Below, piece by piece: positions 45,258 to 56,846 of a stretch of DNA of 64,000 nt (positions are counted from its first letter, which is position 1; the number at the start of each line of letters is the position of its first letter). Under the pieces are notes generated by a model that saw only the letters and a program-made list of their open reading frames with translations, did not search any database and was not told where the DNA came from. Origin of the DNA: Sanghuangporus weigelae (lineage: Eukaryota > Basidiomycota > Agaricomycetes > Hymenochaetales > Hymenochaetaceae); the NCBI GenBank assembly GCA_033182465.1, contig CP137321.1:62001-126000 (forward strand), in the 5' to 3' direction. The translations under genes and the position numbers were made by a program.

Positions 45258-46936
45258 TCATACATTCGAACATACATTCGAATCCAGGGGCAATACAAAA
45301 GCGTATCGTAAACAATTGACCAGCAGTCCATTTGTGCTCAAACCGGATTTTGCAATTTTTAACCACTTCGGGATATCTAAACGAAATTCATCCTCTCGAA
45401 TCGAAGGACAGTCTCGCAGGAAGAGTATTCCGGACGTTGTTAATGTCCAGCCCATCAATACCAAAAGTTGCTCTAGCGTCAAAGCCTTTGCGTGATCAAT
45501 TTCGAGAATCGTCCATCCACCAGGAATGTGCATATTCTTCCGATACATGTGGATATGGCATAGCGGGTTTATCGATACGAATCGTTCCAAGGTAGGAGCA
45601 AGCTCACGAACCACCGAAATCAATGACAAAATGAGTAGGTATTCGGAAGGGCCGCTTTCTCCTTCCTTGCCAATCTGATCTTCCTCGATGCCCAATTTCA
45701 TTTCCCGAAGGTGTGGGATTTTTGCAATACGAGATAAAGTGATAGGTCCCCACGTCTCGCTTTCTTGATACCGAGTCATCCTTCTCTCCAAAACATCGAG
45801 GTTATGCGAGCTTCGCAGTAGTTTCTTCAGCCCGAGGCTGAGGTCGGTCACGTTATCAATAACCATTCTCTCGAGAAATCGGGTGAGCCAGCTGAAGTAT
45901 TTGGGTGATGAAACTTGAAGACTGAGCGACTTAAGATTACGCATTACAAAGGCATCTCCTGTTTCGGGATAATCATCGTCTATTAAGTGATCAAATACGA
46001 CTTCGAGGTCCTCCAGGGACGCAAGGAACTGCGAGAGGAGGTTGAAGTCGGAAACGCAATCAGCGGAGAACTCGATGTCAAGTGTAAATGAGGTAATGGT
46101 CTTGCCGAGAGTCTTGGGTGGAACGAAGTTTGTATTCAAGCACCGAAGTTTTGGCATTTCCCAAGTCTCGTAGAACTGGGAAGTTGGCTCATCGGGGCAC
46201 CACCCCATATGCGTCAGAGGCAGGTTGCGAAGCACCGGTAGCTGGATGCGCTTCATCTGCTCACGTTCCACATCTGTATCGACAAGCGTAATTTCCAATG
46301 TTCCAAGAAAATGACGATGATAAAAGATCCTCTCCGTGACTAGCAGGTCGGATTCATGCGTGAAGCTCGACATCAATGTAGCCGACAAAGGTAATCCCCG
46401 ACTCATGTCCGCGATCAAGGAGACCTCCCTTGCCGGACTAGGCATTTTTAGTTCGCAGTTAGCCCATAACTTCGGGGACGAAATAGCCAAAGATCTGAAT
46501 CGCGAACAGACGCGTGTCAACGTGAATATATCACGAAACTCCGAAACGACATATTCCATGACGATAATCAGGAGCTCATTTGGGAGCTTATTGATCCCAC
46601 AGTATCGCACCGCCGAGTCAAGTTGTTCCTTGAGCAACGCGGTCTCGCGCTTAAGAGACGCTGTCAATCCGCGAAAGAGACATAGCATGCCTTCGTACTT
46701 CTTGACATATTCCCGGGGATCCCTGAACATCACTGTAAGACTGTCGTCTGCAACAGCCTCAGTTCCTCTTAACAGAAAGAATGATATGGATACAGGATAC
46801 TAAAGACCTACTGTCCGTCGCCTAGTGGACTCCAAATTTGAGATGGACTTAGGTATGGTCCCTCGTTGGATTGAACGACCTTCGCGAACAAGGACACGAC
46901 ACTGGGCAAATTTTTTGCTTGAAATCCAACTGCCAT
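45258..46936 (-). CDS. F-box-like protein, inverted-duplicate copy 1
   Basis: Two exons, 46812-46936 and 45258-46767, joined by a 44-nt intron, give 544 residues. Exon one encodes MAVGFQAKNLPSVVSLFAKV, ending SPLGDGQ. Exon two has a coiled region (YVKKYEGMLCLFRGLTASLK), the F-box-like KLPNELLIIVMEYVVSEFRD, RVCSRFRSLAISSPKLWANC, LSRGLPLS and an LRR-like body (NLKSLSLQVSSPKYFSWL, NVTDLSLGLKKL). A near copy begins at 62547 on the opposite strand, and the 4588 locus is a more distant relative. This family is distinct in sequence from the MSLP/MTLP family but has the same layout: short exon one, coiled segment, F-box, LRR-like tail. Inferred SCF substrate receptor. Confidence 0.85.
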
Positions 46937-48314
46937 AGGCACATTATTTTATGAATATGATAAAGCTAAAAGAAAAGAAAAGAAAAGAAGTAACGAATGC
47001 TCTGCCTGAAAAAGGATCGTGAGCGTTGAGTAGTGCTAGCTAGTAGTGGCTTGGAAATCGACTGGGACATATATGGCCGATCGGCTTAGTCAGTCATTAT
47101 TGGGTGTCTCTCACGCGCCACAAACTCTCTTTCAAATTAAACCTGAATTGTCGCCGATATTGGCACAAAAGTCTGTCCTTGGGTCATGACTATTCATCGA
47201 CTCGGTCATACTAGAATAACTCGTCATTCCTATTGTCTCTGACACAGTCCGGATGTGCAGTTATCCATACAACAGTCTGCATTGCTTTCCTGGAGCGAAT
47301 GAAATCTGAATACAACAAATACAACAGATTGTACAATACGAATACGAGTTTATCTAAGTCATCGAGAAGCGCATCGGGGGCAGGAAGCTACTTAGAATTG
47401 GGAAGGGACAATCTACATGGTTGGTCATCATGTTTGGTTACCCGACTCCTTTTTTTCTTCGCTAAGTGCTGCAGAGCAGCATAGACGAGAAGGAGATCAT
47501 ATCCAATACCAATATCATTTATCGGATATATGCTGTTCCCGATCCTACAAGAATGAGTCTTAGCCTGTATGAGACCACGAAATGTCAGTCGAAGGATGTG
47601 TCGACGAGATCAACCAAGCAGCATTTGTCTTCTCGTTCAAACTACACTATCTCAACTCTACCGACGACATATATGACTATGGTTCAGGTAATTTATAGAG
47701 GCGTAGCGTCTCTATCTGTCTGCCCTAACACACGATCTGAGACGGGCGCCCGCGACTCCTGTACTGTCAGCATCCGATATAGAACAATCATGACGTTGAT
47801 ACGACTATAGACTATTGACCACCAAAACACTCCAGTTACGGTGGCTTCGGAGATTTATAGAATTATTTCAAGGCCATTGAAGTTTGGGTGTGAACGACAT
47901 CGTGAAGTGTAGGACGCTTTGACTTCAGACTCTCAATAACCGGATGTATGTATGGGGCACTGGGTGGTTGTTATATTTGCACTGCTTCCTTTTCCCCCTC
48001 ATATAGCCTATAGTTCAAAAGGAGTTGCGTCTCCGAGGCCTTGGGCTTGCTCACATCTGGCTTTGTTTAAGAAAGCGGAATCCGATGAGCGGATAGCTTG
48101 GTTGTCAGCGACGAAGAGTTGTCTACAATACCAGCTTGTGAAGTTGTGTCTGAACGAGTCACCAATGCCATATGGACTGCAATCCATATCACAAGGTGTC
48201 ATAATTTCATGCATGCACATACGGCTAACAAACTAGAATCTTCACTTACAATAGTGAGCTAAGTGTCTCAAGGTCTTTCAAGTGCATCTACGGATATCAA
48301 GAAAAAAGTAAAAC
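46937..48314. other. Intergenic region
   Basis: About 1.4 kb. The first 275 bp is the duplicated promoter. The rest shows only short unsupported frames. Confidence 0.4.
46968..46990. repeat. AAAAG microsatellite in the F-box promoter
   Basis: Four tandem AAAAG units about 30 bp upstream of the 46936 start codon (a CTTTT tract on the coding strand). The duplicate promoter near 62500 has an interrupted C/T tract instead. Confidence 0.85.
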
Positions 48315-50069
48315 CTACGTGAAACATCTCTCAAAGTCTCCTGCTCCATCGTTCGTCGCGTACCCTTGACTAGCAACGAATGCGTCCAGAGTGCATAACC
48401 CATCCTCATCAGCCCCGCAGAAAGTTAGGTCTTGCAGGGCGTCATCTACAAACATGCGCACGAATGCTTCATCATTGCAATCAAGACGTTCCGTAACTAG
48501 CCTCCCGGAAAACGGAACAAGGCGTGAAACAACCCAGGTTCGACGTGAATCAGGCTGCATCGGATCTAGGTCTGCCTTCTGACGGAATAGTCCAATAGCA
48601 CTGTAGATTGCGATCATTTGGTTGTCATGCGAGAAGTCGGCGTACATTGCTCGTCCAAGTGGGAACGTCAACGGGTCTGAGTCGAGTGTCCGGTTTGTTT
48701 GTGTATTGTCGCGCACAGGCGAGTCGGTTAAGCGAGCAATGAGCTCATTGATGTAACCTACTCCTTGAACAGGTCCGAGATCCTGGCCATACCTATGCAA
48801 ATCAATCAGCAAACTTCCTGCTATCTTGGGATGGTACAACCGACCCAGTCCCATAGTACTTGTTCAAGTCGCCGTAGTACTCGAATCCGTTGAAATCGGA
48901 GCTGTCAAAGAGATCGCAGAACGGACTTGGCTCTTCCTTCGCGAGGGTATCAAAAGCGCAGAGTGAAATAAGATTCGTGATATCCGCAACGGTCAGATTT
49001 GCACCAGGAGCGGCTCTGTTCAAACGACCGGCAGCTGATACAGCGTAAATTTCCTGCCAGATATCTGTTTGTTCATCTCCACTCCCTGCATTTGGGCACA
49101 TATGGTCGTTAAGCGTATCATTTAGCTACGAGACGATGAGTTTTGGTAGAACCGAATCACTTCCACGCTTACCGTCTCTTGGAGAATCAGATTCAATGTT
49201 GGAGCTGACGATCCTCCACTGGCATGGGAGAAGCCTGTTGCATATAAAGAATGAGTCGAATTATGTAACGGACACCAGAACGGACAAACCTGACGTCCAA
49301 TTGTTCGCCGTGTCCACGACTCTTGCAGCACTAGAAGCTCGTACGAATGGATTACTTGAATCGATAACATCTTTGTAACGTAAGAAGGCCTCCTGTCCAG
49401 AGTCATAGGATCTAAGTAATCGTGAGGGACATGCTCTTTATACTCTGAACACGCAATATATGCTCACTGTGCGGCGCCGAATGGGATAAGATCAGCTACA
49501 CCGAGATCATACGTGTAATGACGAAGGAAGTGAAGTCGGACGTCTCTGAACAAAGTAGCGTTCAGGAGTTTCTGGACCGCAGATAATATTCTTTCTCCAG
49601 CGTCGGACGTTGGAAACCGAGCGCCATGCCTGTGAATCTACAACAACGCTCGGACGATAAAAAATGGCCATGCTGCTACTATACTTACAATATTGACCTG
49701 GTTCACTTTGCAGTGGCTGGGAGGATTCTTGTATTCGGCCGCAGGAAAGTAAGGAGAGTACATGGCCCAGGAGTGTTTTGCATGTCCGGAGAACTGTATT
49801 TCTGGTGTGACCGGGAAGGATCCAGAGGGCGACGCTCCCGACGGACCTAGAAAGGCACAAATACACCATAGCAAGACGAGACTGAATGCAACCATGCCCA
49901 AAACAGATACGCTCCGTCTGCAACGGCTGTGAGGTGTATGAGCCAATAGAGGCGAGGGAAGAGCCCCATCATCTTCTTGTTCGAGCCTTTTATAACCATT
50001 GCGGGAAAGAACATCCGAGAGAAACACACGAATAAATTGAATTGAGAATGGTGATTTCCAGCGAAACAT
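48315..50069 (-). CDS. Membrane-anchored histidine acid phosphatase (phytase type)
   Basis: Six exons (49689-50069, 49468-49637, 49290-49411, 49173-49234, 48845-49125, 48315-48792) give 497 residues. Residues 54-75 (SVLGMVAFSLVLLWCICAFLG) form a membrane anchor after a cytosolic segment, a type II layout. The catalytic motif RHGARFPT lies at 130-137, split from QVNI by a 51-nt intron; the proton-donor motif FSHDN lies at 392-396. FGAAQSYDSGQEAFLRYKDV, FSHASGG, and Cys residues spread to the end (DNDEAF..FCGADEDGLC, FERCFT) fit the branch-2 acid phosphatase fold with disulfides. It should release phosphate from organic phosphates, possibly phytate, at the cell surface or in the secretory path. 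The upstream Met at 50069 is assumed; a later Met would leave a conventional signal peptide. Confidence 0.88.
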
Positions 50070-50560
50070 TATTCGGAGAAAAGAAAGAGTGTCGTTCCAG
50101 AATGATTCTATTTATTAGTGTGTGAGATAGACCTGGTGTTCCTGATTCACAGGTATCTGAAGAGAGAGCAATCTGTGGTGTCCTTGAACGAAAGGAGCCG
50201 TGACGATCGAAACCTTCGGTTAACTGGCGAACCAGTTACGACGCTTTGAGAATGGATTATCCGAGTCCAAGGCGCATCTATAGCATGAAGAACAGATATA
50301 CAGGCGATGTGGTGGAAGCACAGCGAGAAAAGGTGGCAAAGGACGTCTATCGTGGTGGATGGTTAGAATACATTGATGGTATGGTATGTGGCGAAAAGGC
50401 TGTTCCAACCAACGAGTTGGCGGGGAAGAGGAGTGCACGTGCGTCGCAGCGTCATACACGTGTTGTCAAGGAGCTTATGTAGCAAGAAAAGTCAGCCTAT
50501 CACGATCATCTAACCGATTTTTTCTATCCTTTTTCTATCTGACTGACGGACGCTTGACGC
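50070..50560. other. Divergent promoter region
   Basis: About 490 bp between the acid phosphatase and the polysaccharide lyase genes. No gene recognised. Confidence 0.4.
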
Positions 50561-51763
50561 ATGAATTTGCCTCTAATATTGTTCAATCTATTACTGTCTC
50601 ATCTCTACTCACCTCCACAAATACCATTGATTCAAGTTGATGAACCGCTCTACCTCGGACCCCCGAAATCTGTCATGGAGCGTTGGCTATTTCCCGAAAA
50701 CTACACCTATTCATCTGCCTGGTCTACTTCCTCCTTGATTGACAATCCGAATATTACGAATGTTGAAATTTCCCTGGATGATCTCGGTGCGCGTCGTGTA
50801 GATCGGAGACGGCCGCCCTGCGGAGTTGTGCCAGCCCCAAACATATCTTGCCCTAAACCACAAAAGGCATGGAGAGCTGTCTATCCCGAAGGCAGTATCA
50901 ATCCCAGCGGTGAAATACCAGGTGGCTTTGGATACTACTTAGAGGGTCCGAAAGACTTCCAAGAAAAGCTTCGTACTGCTAGTGAAGCGATCTTTGGGTA
51001 TTCTGTCCTTTTTCAAGAGGATTGGGAATGGGTAAAAGGCGGAAAGCTACCTGGAGCGTGTACGTTCCTATTTATCTTGAGCAAAAGTTCTTTTTCCTGA
51101 CTATCAACCAGATGGTGGTGTAGGAAATAGCGCATACTCATGTACAGGAGGTCGAAAGGAAGGCCGCGATACATGCTTCAACTTGCGCTTGATGTGGAGG
51201 TCTGTGATTCCTTCGGCGTAGGAACAAAAGAGTGTTCTGTAAAACTTACTTCTATAATCTTTAGGAGAGATGGCCTCGGAGAGCTCTATGCTTACCTACC
51301 TGTTACTGAAGAGAACACGTCACAATTACTAGCTGTCCCTCCCAAGTCTATCAGAAATCCGGACTATGGAATCTCAGCTGGGAGAGGGTCATTCACGTTT
51401 AAAGCAGGAGTTTGGACCACGATCACCGAAAGAGTCAAGCTGAATGATGTTGGTAACTGCAACGGTCAGTTCTTTTTCGATTTCATGTTCCGTGAGATAT
51501 CTATGTTGACTAATTTAGGGGAGATTGAAGTTCGAATAAACGGAGAGTCCATTATCCATGTGACGGGGCTGGTAATCAGGCTATCCGAAGATTCTGTCAT
51601 TCAAGGTCTGCATTTCGAGAGTTTCTTTGGAGGTCCGTGTCTTCCACCTTCAAAGTGAGAACTGGTCGAGTAACCTATTCGTTCAGGTCATACCTCAGAC
51701 TGGGCTTCACCGAAGGATCAGTATGCGTGGTTCGCTGATATTTCTGGAGCAGTCATCGTATAA
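50561..51763 (+). CDS. Polysaccharide lyase family 14-like secreted protein
   Basis: Five exons (50561-51059, 51112-51199, 51265-51464, 51519-51632, 51687-51763) give 325 residues. The N-terminus (MNLPLILFNLLLSHLYS) is a plausible signal peptide. Core motifs typical of the fungal PL14 family are present: KGGKLPGAYGGVGNSAYSC, CFNLRLMWRRDGLGELYAYLP, FKAGVWTTITERVKLND, GEIEVRINGE, GLHFESFFGGHTSDWASP and the terminal QYAWFADISGAVIV. Each intron lies within one of these motifs and splicing restores it. The family cleaves uronic-acid polysaccharides (alginate or glucuronan) by beta-elimination; the substrate here is not known. Likely an extracellular enzyme for wall or plant/algal polymers. Confidence 0.88.
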
Positions 51764-52266
51764 ATTGCTTTTCTCTGCAGGCTTTGATGTGTGAAGCATA
51801 CAGAGACAGCAGGCCATTTCGGTCCTTCATAAAACGAAGAAGAACGGATACTTTCTCTTGACGCTGCTTCGATATATCGGTGCACGTCGTTTCTACACGC
51901 GCATCAGATGTAGCTATTGACACAGCATAGGGAGCGCAAACTTGACAAAGTGTTTTCTTGGAACGCAAACTATAATTTCTGGCAGGCACGGCTTCATATT
52001 TCTGGTCATCATTGCACTCAAACTCCAGCCATTCTGTCTTGCTTTGCAGCTGTTCTCATCATGCAATACGATCTGTTTGCACTCGGCCCACCTCAGCTTC
52101 AGGCTCACTGCTGCCAACTCTTCCATATATCAGCGGCTTTGCGTCTCTGAATTGCCCGTTCTATCCTTCAAGCAACCGTTCTCTTCCCTCCACAAGCGCA
52201 TTCTATACGATTCGATCTCCTTGACCGCCTTCTGACTTTCACCTGAGCAAACATTGCAGGAAAGAA
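51764..52266. other. Intergenic region
   Basis: About 500 bp, no gene recognised; probably the promoter of the 52267 gene. Confidence 0.4.
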
Positions 52267-53044
52267 ATGGGCCATCTAATATACTTCTTCATTCTCGCTA
52301 TTGTGTCGATCACTGGCAAGATTGCTGCTTCTTCGCATAGTGCAAGCCGACGCAGGCCAGGATCGGAAATTGCATCTGAGAAAATCGAACTGCAGAGCCT
52401 AGACGAGAAGCAAGCGATTCATGAACGCATCCATATTAATCGCGCCACAAGTCCTAACTTGCCGATGTTCCGCATTCGACGAACGCTTCTTGGGTCGATT
52501 ACGGACGGCGTAGGCGTACTTGGTGAAAAGCTGAACGAGAAAGAAGACCTCGTTTCTCAGAGAAGGAAACTAAGACAGTCGCTGAGGATAGTAATTCCTG
52601 ATGGCGAGGTACGTTACGTATCTTCGTATCATAAAGGGCTTGTGTGAGCTGGTAATATTCATTCCGTTCCTTCAGTTCTCAAGGATACATCCAAGTACTT
52701 CGGACATTCCATCGACTTTCAGTTTATATGCAGAGCAGTGCGGACCTAGACAGTGCGCCACATCGCGCCGACCTGTCGCCACGGCAAGGAAAGCACCAAG
52801 GCTAAGGTTCTCATATGTCGAAAACGATAAAATGCGGTCTTACTTTGCAAATAAAACCTGGATCCACGGAGTGAGTATAAGTGGCGATCGCAGCTCCTCC
52901 GTTGCGCCGTCAGATTTAAGTACGGCAGATGGATTCCGGGAGACTCCAAAATCGCGTAGAATAAACCGCATTGGCATGCTGAAGCTTGCTGAGGAAGCGG
53001 GAAGTCGGGGTCCGGCTACACGTCTCGGTATAATGGCCGGATAA
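52267..53044 (+). CDS. Hypothetical protein with signal peptide or anchor
   Basis: Exons 52267-52608 and 52676-53044 give 236 residues; the 67-nt intron (gtacgt..ttcag) is phase 0. The N-terminus MGHLIYFFILAIVSITGKIAAS is a likely signal peptide or single anchor. The remainder is basic and Ser/Arg-rich, without recognised domains (QSLDEKQAIHERIHINRA, LRQSLRIVIPDGE, KLAEEAGSRGPATRLGI), and has two close Cys (EQCGPRQCA). It may be a small secreted protein with dibasic processing sites (ASRRRPG, RRKLR), but that is speculation. No relative was recognised. Confidence 0.55.
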
Positions 53045-53714
53045 AAACTATTTTTCTGGCTTCATGTCATAATCTGAGCTATCGCTAACCGATCATTAAC
53101 TTCGATTGGAGAAGCTGTTCCTGCCACGTCTTTGACAGTGTTCTCGACATCATTCACATCGCTTGCTTTTGTTCCATCAACATCTCCCGTCTTGTTATCG
53201 CACTTAAGCTTATTGTCTGTATGTGTTGTTAGAAAACCGAGAATTTTATTGAAAGGATCCGCGCTACGCATTGAAAAATCCAGACTGTGTAAGACAAAAG
53301 GAGTCTTTCATTACAAGTTTCATCTGGTTATGGAACATCATGAAATTGAACTCTTCCGATAGGTTGCGAAACGGATCAATTCATAATTTTCATGTTTGTC
53401 CGGAGATCACGTGGCTTATTTATTAGCGAGGCACGTTGAAATGGCGTTGATGATGATGAACATCGTTCAACAAGAGCATCACTCAGAGTCAGAGGCTCAT
53501 CGTCTTTCCTTTCCTTTATCTCATCAGAATGGGCCTCTATCACCCGATCAGATGCTAAGGTATCTTGTATCTCGATTCTCTGATCTGGTCTAACCCTTGG
53601 TTTTCAGACTACTGAACTTGCTTTTCACATAAAAACTCAGCACAATTGTCAGTACTTGAGTTCAAAATTCAATTGTGCTCCTAACACCGGGAAATTAATG
53701 AAATTTCTAGCGGT
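53045..53714. other. Intergenic region
   Basis: About 670 bp with only short frames; no gene recognised. Confidence 0.35.
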
Positions 53715-55120
53715 ATGGCTGAGAGGAAGAAGCCGCCTTCAAAAACCCATGACCAACCTCCTGAACGCAGAACAAAGCGAGCTCGTCTGACGCGGTCGAC
53801 TTCTCGATTCCTCACCGCGCCTGCGGATTCTTCTGACTCGTCTCATGCCCAAAATAGCCATCAGGCTCAGAGCCTTGCGCAGTCGGAATCTTCGCTGATA
53901 TCTTCGTCGAATGAGGTTCAGAATCTGAACGGTGGAGAGGGTGCACCGACTGCGACCCCGACGCCGAGTTCCCGTCTGCCCGAGCTGTTAGACCTCTCTG
54001 CCGTTACTACGCACAAAAATATAGCGTTTAGATTCGGGCAAGTTGCTCGTTCGCTCATGCATGAGCACATCTTGGTCGTTTCCCAAGACAAAATTTCTCG
54101 AACCGAGTACGAGCTCCTCGAGGTCGAGTTGTATCTCCGAAAGGAAGGACACGAGGACCCATTCACACATGGCGCACCAGAGCAAATTGAATCTGGGAAA
54201 TGGTAAACTTTCTCTAGTTCTCTCCCTCATCAGCTCGGAAGATGAGTAAACTGACAAAAGATGTTGCCTGTCCGGCTCTTTTGTTTTGCTTTGTGTTGTA
54301 AAACCATAGGTACTTCCATCGTGCGCCGCAGAGATCCGGAGATCCGACGTGCTCGGCGACTTCACTCACCGGGTACAGAGGAGGGACGCGGAAGGGAATG
54401 GACCTCACGTTCGGCGGGCCCGTTTCCTCCTCTTACTTTGCGCGGGACGCAAATGCCGAAACGGACCGCTCGGGCTCATCTCCGCCCTCTCGCGGAGGTA
54501 TTCTATTACGATCGATGCGTCGTCTTTCAGATGGCGCAGTCATTTCGGGCCCATCGTTGCTCGTAGATGAACTGCTTCGCGTCTGCGAATGCGCGAGTGT
54601 CGCAGAGCTAGTTGGAGAAGCACTTGCGAAGGACACGTCTGCGTTCCCTTCTGCTACAATGAAGGCGCCGAAGAAGTGTTCTATCTCCTTACGGCCGCGG
54701 ACGTCGGCATTGACGAAGAAACCGACTGTGTATTCCTCACCTCGCATCGGTCTTGATCTCTCGCATCCTGGCACAACAGCCTCGCCATCCGACCCGCGTG
54801 TTATCTTCATCCAAAAGTCATACCGCTTTTTCATGAGCCCTGTCTTACTGACAGCAAACGGCAGATCCCAGACGTTCCTGGGGATATACAAACTAATTTC
54901 GGATGCGGAGATCCTTAATGAGAGCGGAGTGCTGGACGAAGTCTCTAGACTCACCGGGATTAAGCGCGTATCCGTCGAGAAGTACGCTGCGGACTTCCAG
55001 CAAGGCAAAGAATGCGGAAAAATTGAAAGTTTCATAGGTTCGGCAGGGAAAGGCGCGTCGTCTTCTCCGTCCAGTTATCTCAAGATGATGGGCACTTTGG
55101 CGCAGCTTTCTGCATCTTGA
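53715..55120 (+). CDS. Conserved basidiomycete protein, possibly related to 3-methyladenine DNA glycosylases
   Basis: Exons 53715-54202 and 54310-55120, joined by a 107-nt phase-2 intron, give 432 residues. Residues 1-95 are basic, then Ser/Gln-rich and disordered, with a nuclear-signal-like patch (RRTKRARL). The ordered core reads YELLEVELYLRKEGHEDPFTHG, WYFHRAP, GYRGGTRKGMDLTFG, RGGILLRSMRR, ISGPSLLVDELL. The order E-x-E-x-Y, D..H, then a GGILLRS strand recalls the alkylpurine glycosylase (AAG) fold (ETEAYLG, DxAxH, VLLRA), but the AAG nucleotide-flipping Tyr is not obvious. The later VIFIQKSYRFFMSP..LTANGRSQTFLGIYK region is unrecognised. Function therefore tentative. Confidence 0.7.
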
Positions 55121-55697
55121 GCAGATCGAGCTGGGAAGCAAGGGGCTGCTTGGTGCCCAGTTATCTCTTCTAAAGCTATGTGTCTTTGTATTGCAACGTT
55201 ATATTGATTGCGTCCGGTGATCTAAGGACATTCTGCGTTGGTAGATATAGACTGCTTCTATCTTCTTGTCGATTTGCTTCTCTGGAAAGACTTGCTTGAG
55301 ATGGCAAGACATCCATGGTGTATGATACGCTCTGCCTCATAGTTTTCATAATTCTCGGCCACGCTGTGCTTTTGTAGATATAGCTCTGGACCCTAGATGA
55401 AGTCGTGTATATTAGTTCTAATAGATAGTGATTACAGGTAATGGTTACATAATCCTGGATATCCGGTGTGTCTTGAGCGCGCGTTTCACTCATTCAGCTA
55501 CCACCACCTCCTCACCACACTCCTGCTGCTCCCTCTTAAGCGTATCCACATCGTTGGCTTCAATTCAATCTTAATCTCATATCAACGCCATCTCTGCCAC
55601 CTGACGAGGCCTCGTGGTAAACCCATCATAAACTCGCGTTAAAGGGTTGCAAAACCAAGAGCCTTTTCCCCACATCTGACCTTCACTGCGCCCCCAA
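55121..55697. other. Intergenic region
   Basis: About 580 bp; the last 100 bp before 55698 is C-rich with several CCACCTCCTC runs, promoter-like. No gene recognised. Confidence 0.4.
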
Positions 55698-56846
55698 ATG
55701 ACCACCTCGATTTATTCAAATACTGTCTCGCTGGATGTCGAGGACGAAGAGCCTCTGTCATTGTCTGATCTTGTGAGGACTGGCGAGACGAGCCGACTAA
55801 GAAGACGTGGCGCTATAGCCGGCAGACATCTTTCTCGACCGTCCATATCTACTCTTGCCGGCTCTTCGGGAAATGCATCTGCCACCTTCAACCCTCCCGC
55901 TCCTCAATATCAACAGCCTAGTCGTCAGATTGTGCAAGCCCCCACGCTGCCGCCACCGTGGGTAGACGGTGGCTCATCGACTATTCAGCAGCCTTGGTCT
56001 ACGGAGATCTCTGATCCGACAAAGGCGGATGACGACGTTGATGGTGTACCTAATTCAGGATATTCATTATATTGTGGTATCGAGATTTGGGAATTCGGTG
56101 ATGAGGAACCATACGTGCCGAGTCCATTTCCTTCCGCCTTTGACGACTCACCGCCAAGCTCACCGTCTTATTCGCCCCATCGGATACGCAAGTCTACAGG
56201 TTGCGGCGCTTTAATTCACTCTAGCGGGAAACCGAAACCTAAGAGCGGGACATGGCAGGCGTGTGGGAAAGCATCAACGAACGTCGTGCCGATGGACAAG
56301 TCTTATTTCGAACGCGGGGGACAGGCAAAATTGTTTTCGTGCGGTTGTCGCTGGCACGGTGTCGGATGCTCAAAATGGTGAGTCTCGGACCTTGATTTTA
56401 ATATTAAAAGGTTTCACGTTCATGTTTCTCGTTATTATAGTGGGAATCCGTTAGGAAATATTTACATGCCGTGTCAGGTTGCGACAACTACGTCGTCTAT
56501 GAGCCGAGACCCTTCCCGTCCATCCCGACCGACACCTAATCCGAGTGCACATTTTGTCTATACGTTCTTCAGTGATGCCGTGAGCCCCAGTCCGGATTAT
56601 GAGTTTCCGAAGGGTGCATTAGAAGCGGGCCATAGTCATCGTACGCCGTACATGTCGACGATGGATAACGTGGCGCAGAGTTGGGATGGTACCATCGAGT
56701 ACTCTTACGGATACGCTGAGCCAGAACAAGAACAAGAACAGGAGGAGCCTGGTGCGGAATATGACTCGGACGGAGTGCTCATTACGAATGAGCCCGGATC
56801 GCCCGACAAACCGAGCGCAGAGACGATGCTGTGGCCCGCGCGGTGA
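55698..56846 (+). CDS. Hypothetical protein with C-terminal Cys cluster
   Basis: Exons 55698-56377 and 56441-56846 give 361 residues. The first 160 residues are Ser/Pro-rich and disordered. A compact Cys segment follows: GCGALIHSSG, GTWQACGKAS, KLFSCGCRWHGVGCSKWCGNPLG, with the intron splitting the CGNPLG motif (TG|T). At least six Cys and one His could bind metal. After it come a disordered tail and an acidic E/Q repeat (EQEQEQEEPGAEYDSDG). Proteins with the same GC.RHGVGC..CGNPLG pattern occur in other Agaricomycetes as unknowns. Function not known; a zinc-binding role is an inference. Confidence 0.7.

Larger units (their letters stand above)
45258..47213 (-). repeat. Inverted segmental duplication, copy 1
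   Basis: The reverse strand from about 47213 (ATGACCGAGTCGATGAATAG) through the promoter, both exons and the intron position matches the plus strand from about 62272 (ATGACCGAGTCGATGAACAG) to the window edge, with scattered substitutions. The two copies are about 15 kb apart in opposite orientation. Confidence 0.85.

Noticed and set aside
45258-47213. Inverted pair of F-box loci read as a transposable element
   Set aside because: No terminal repeats, target duplications or transposase; it is a segmental gene duplication.
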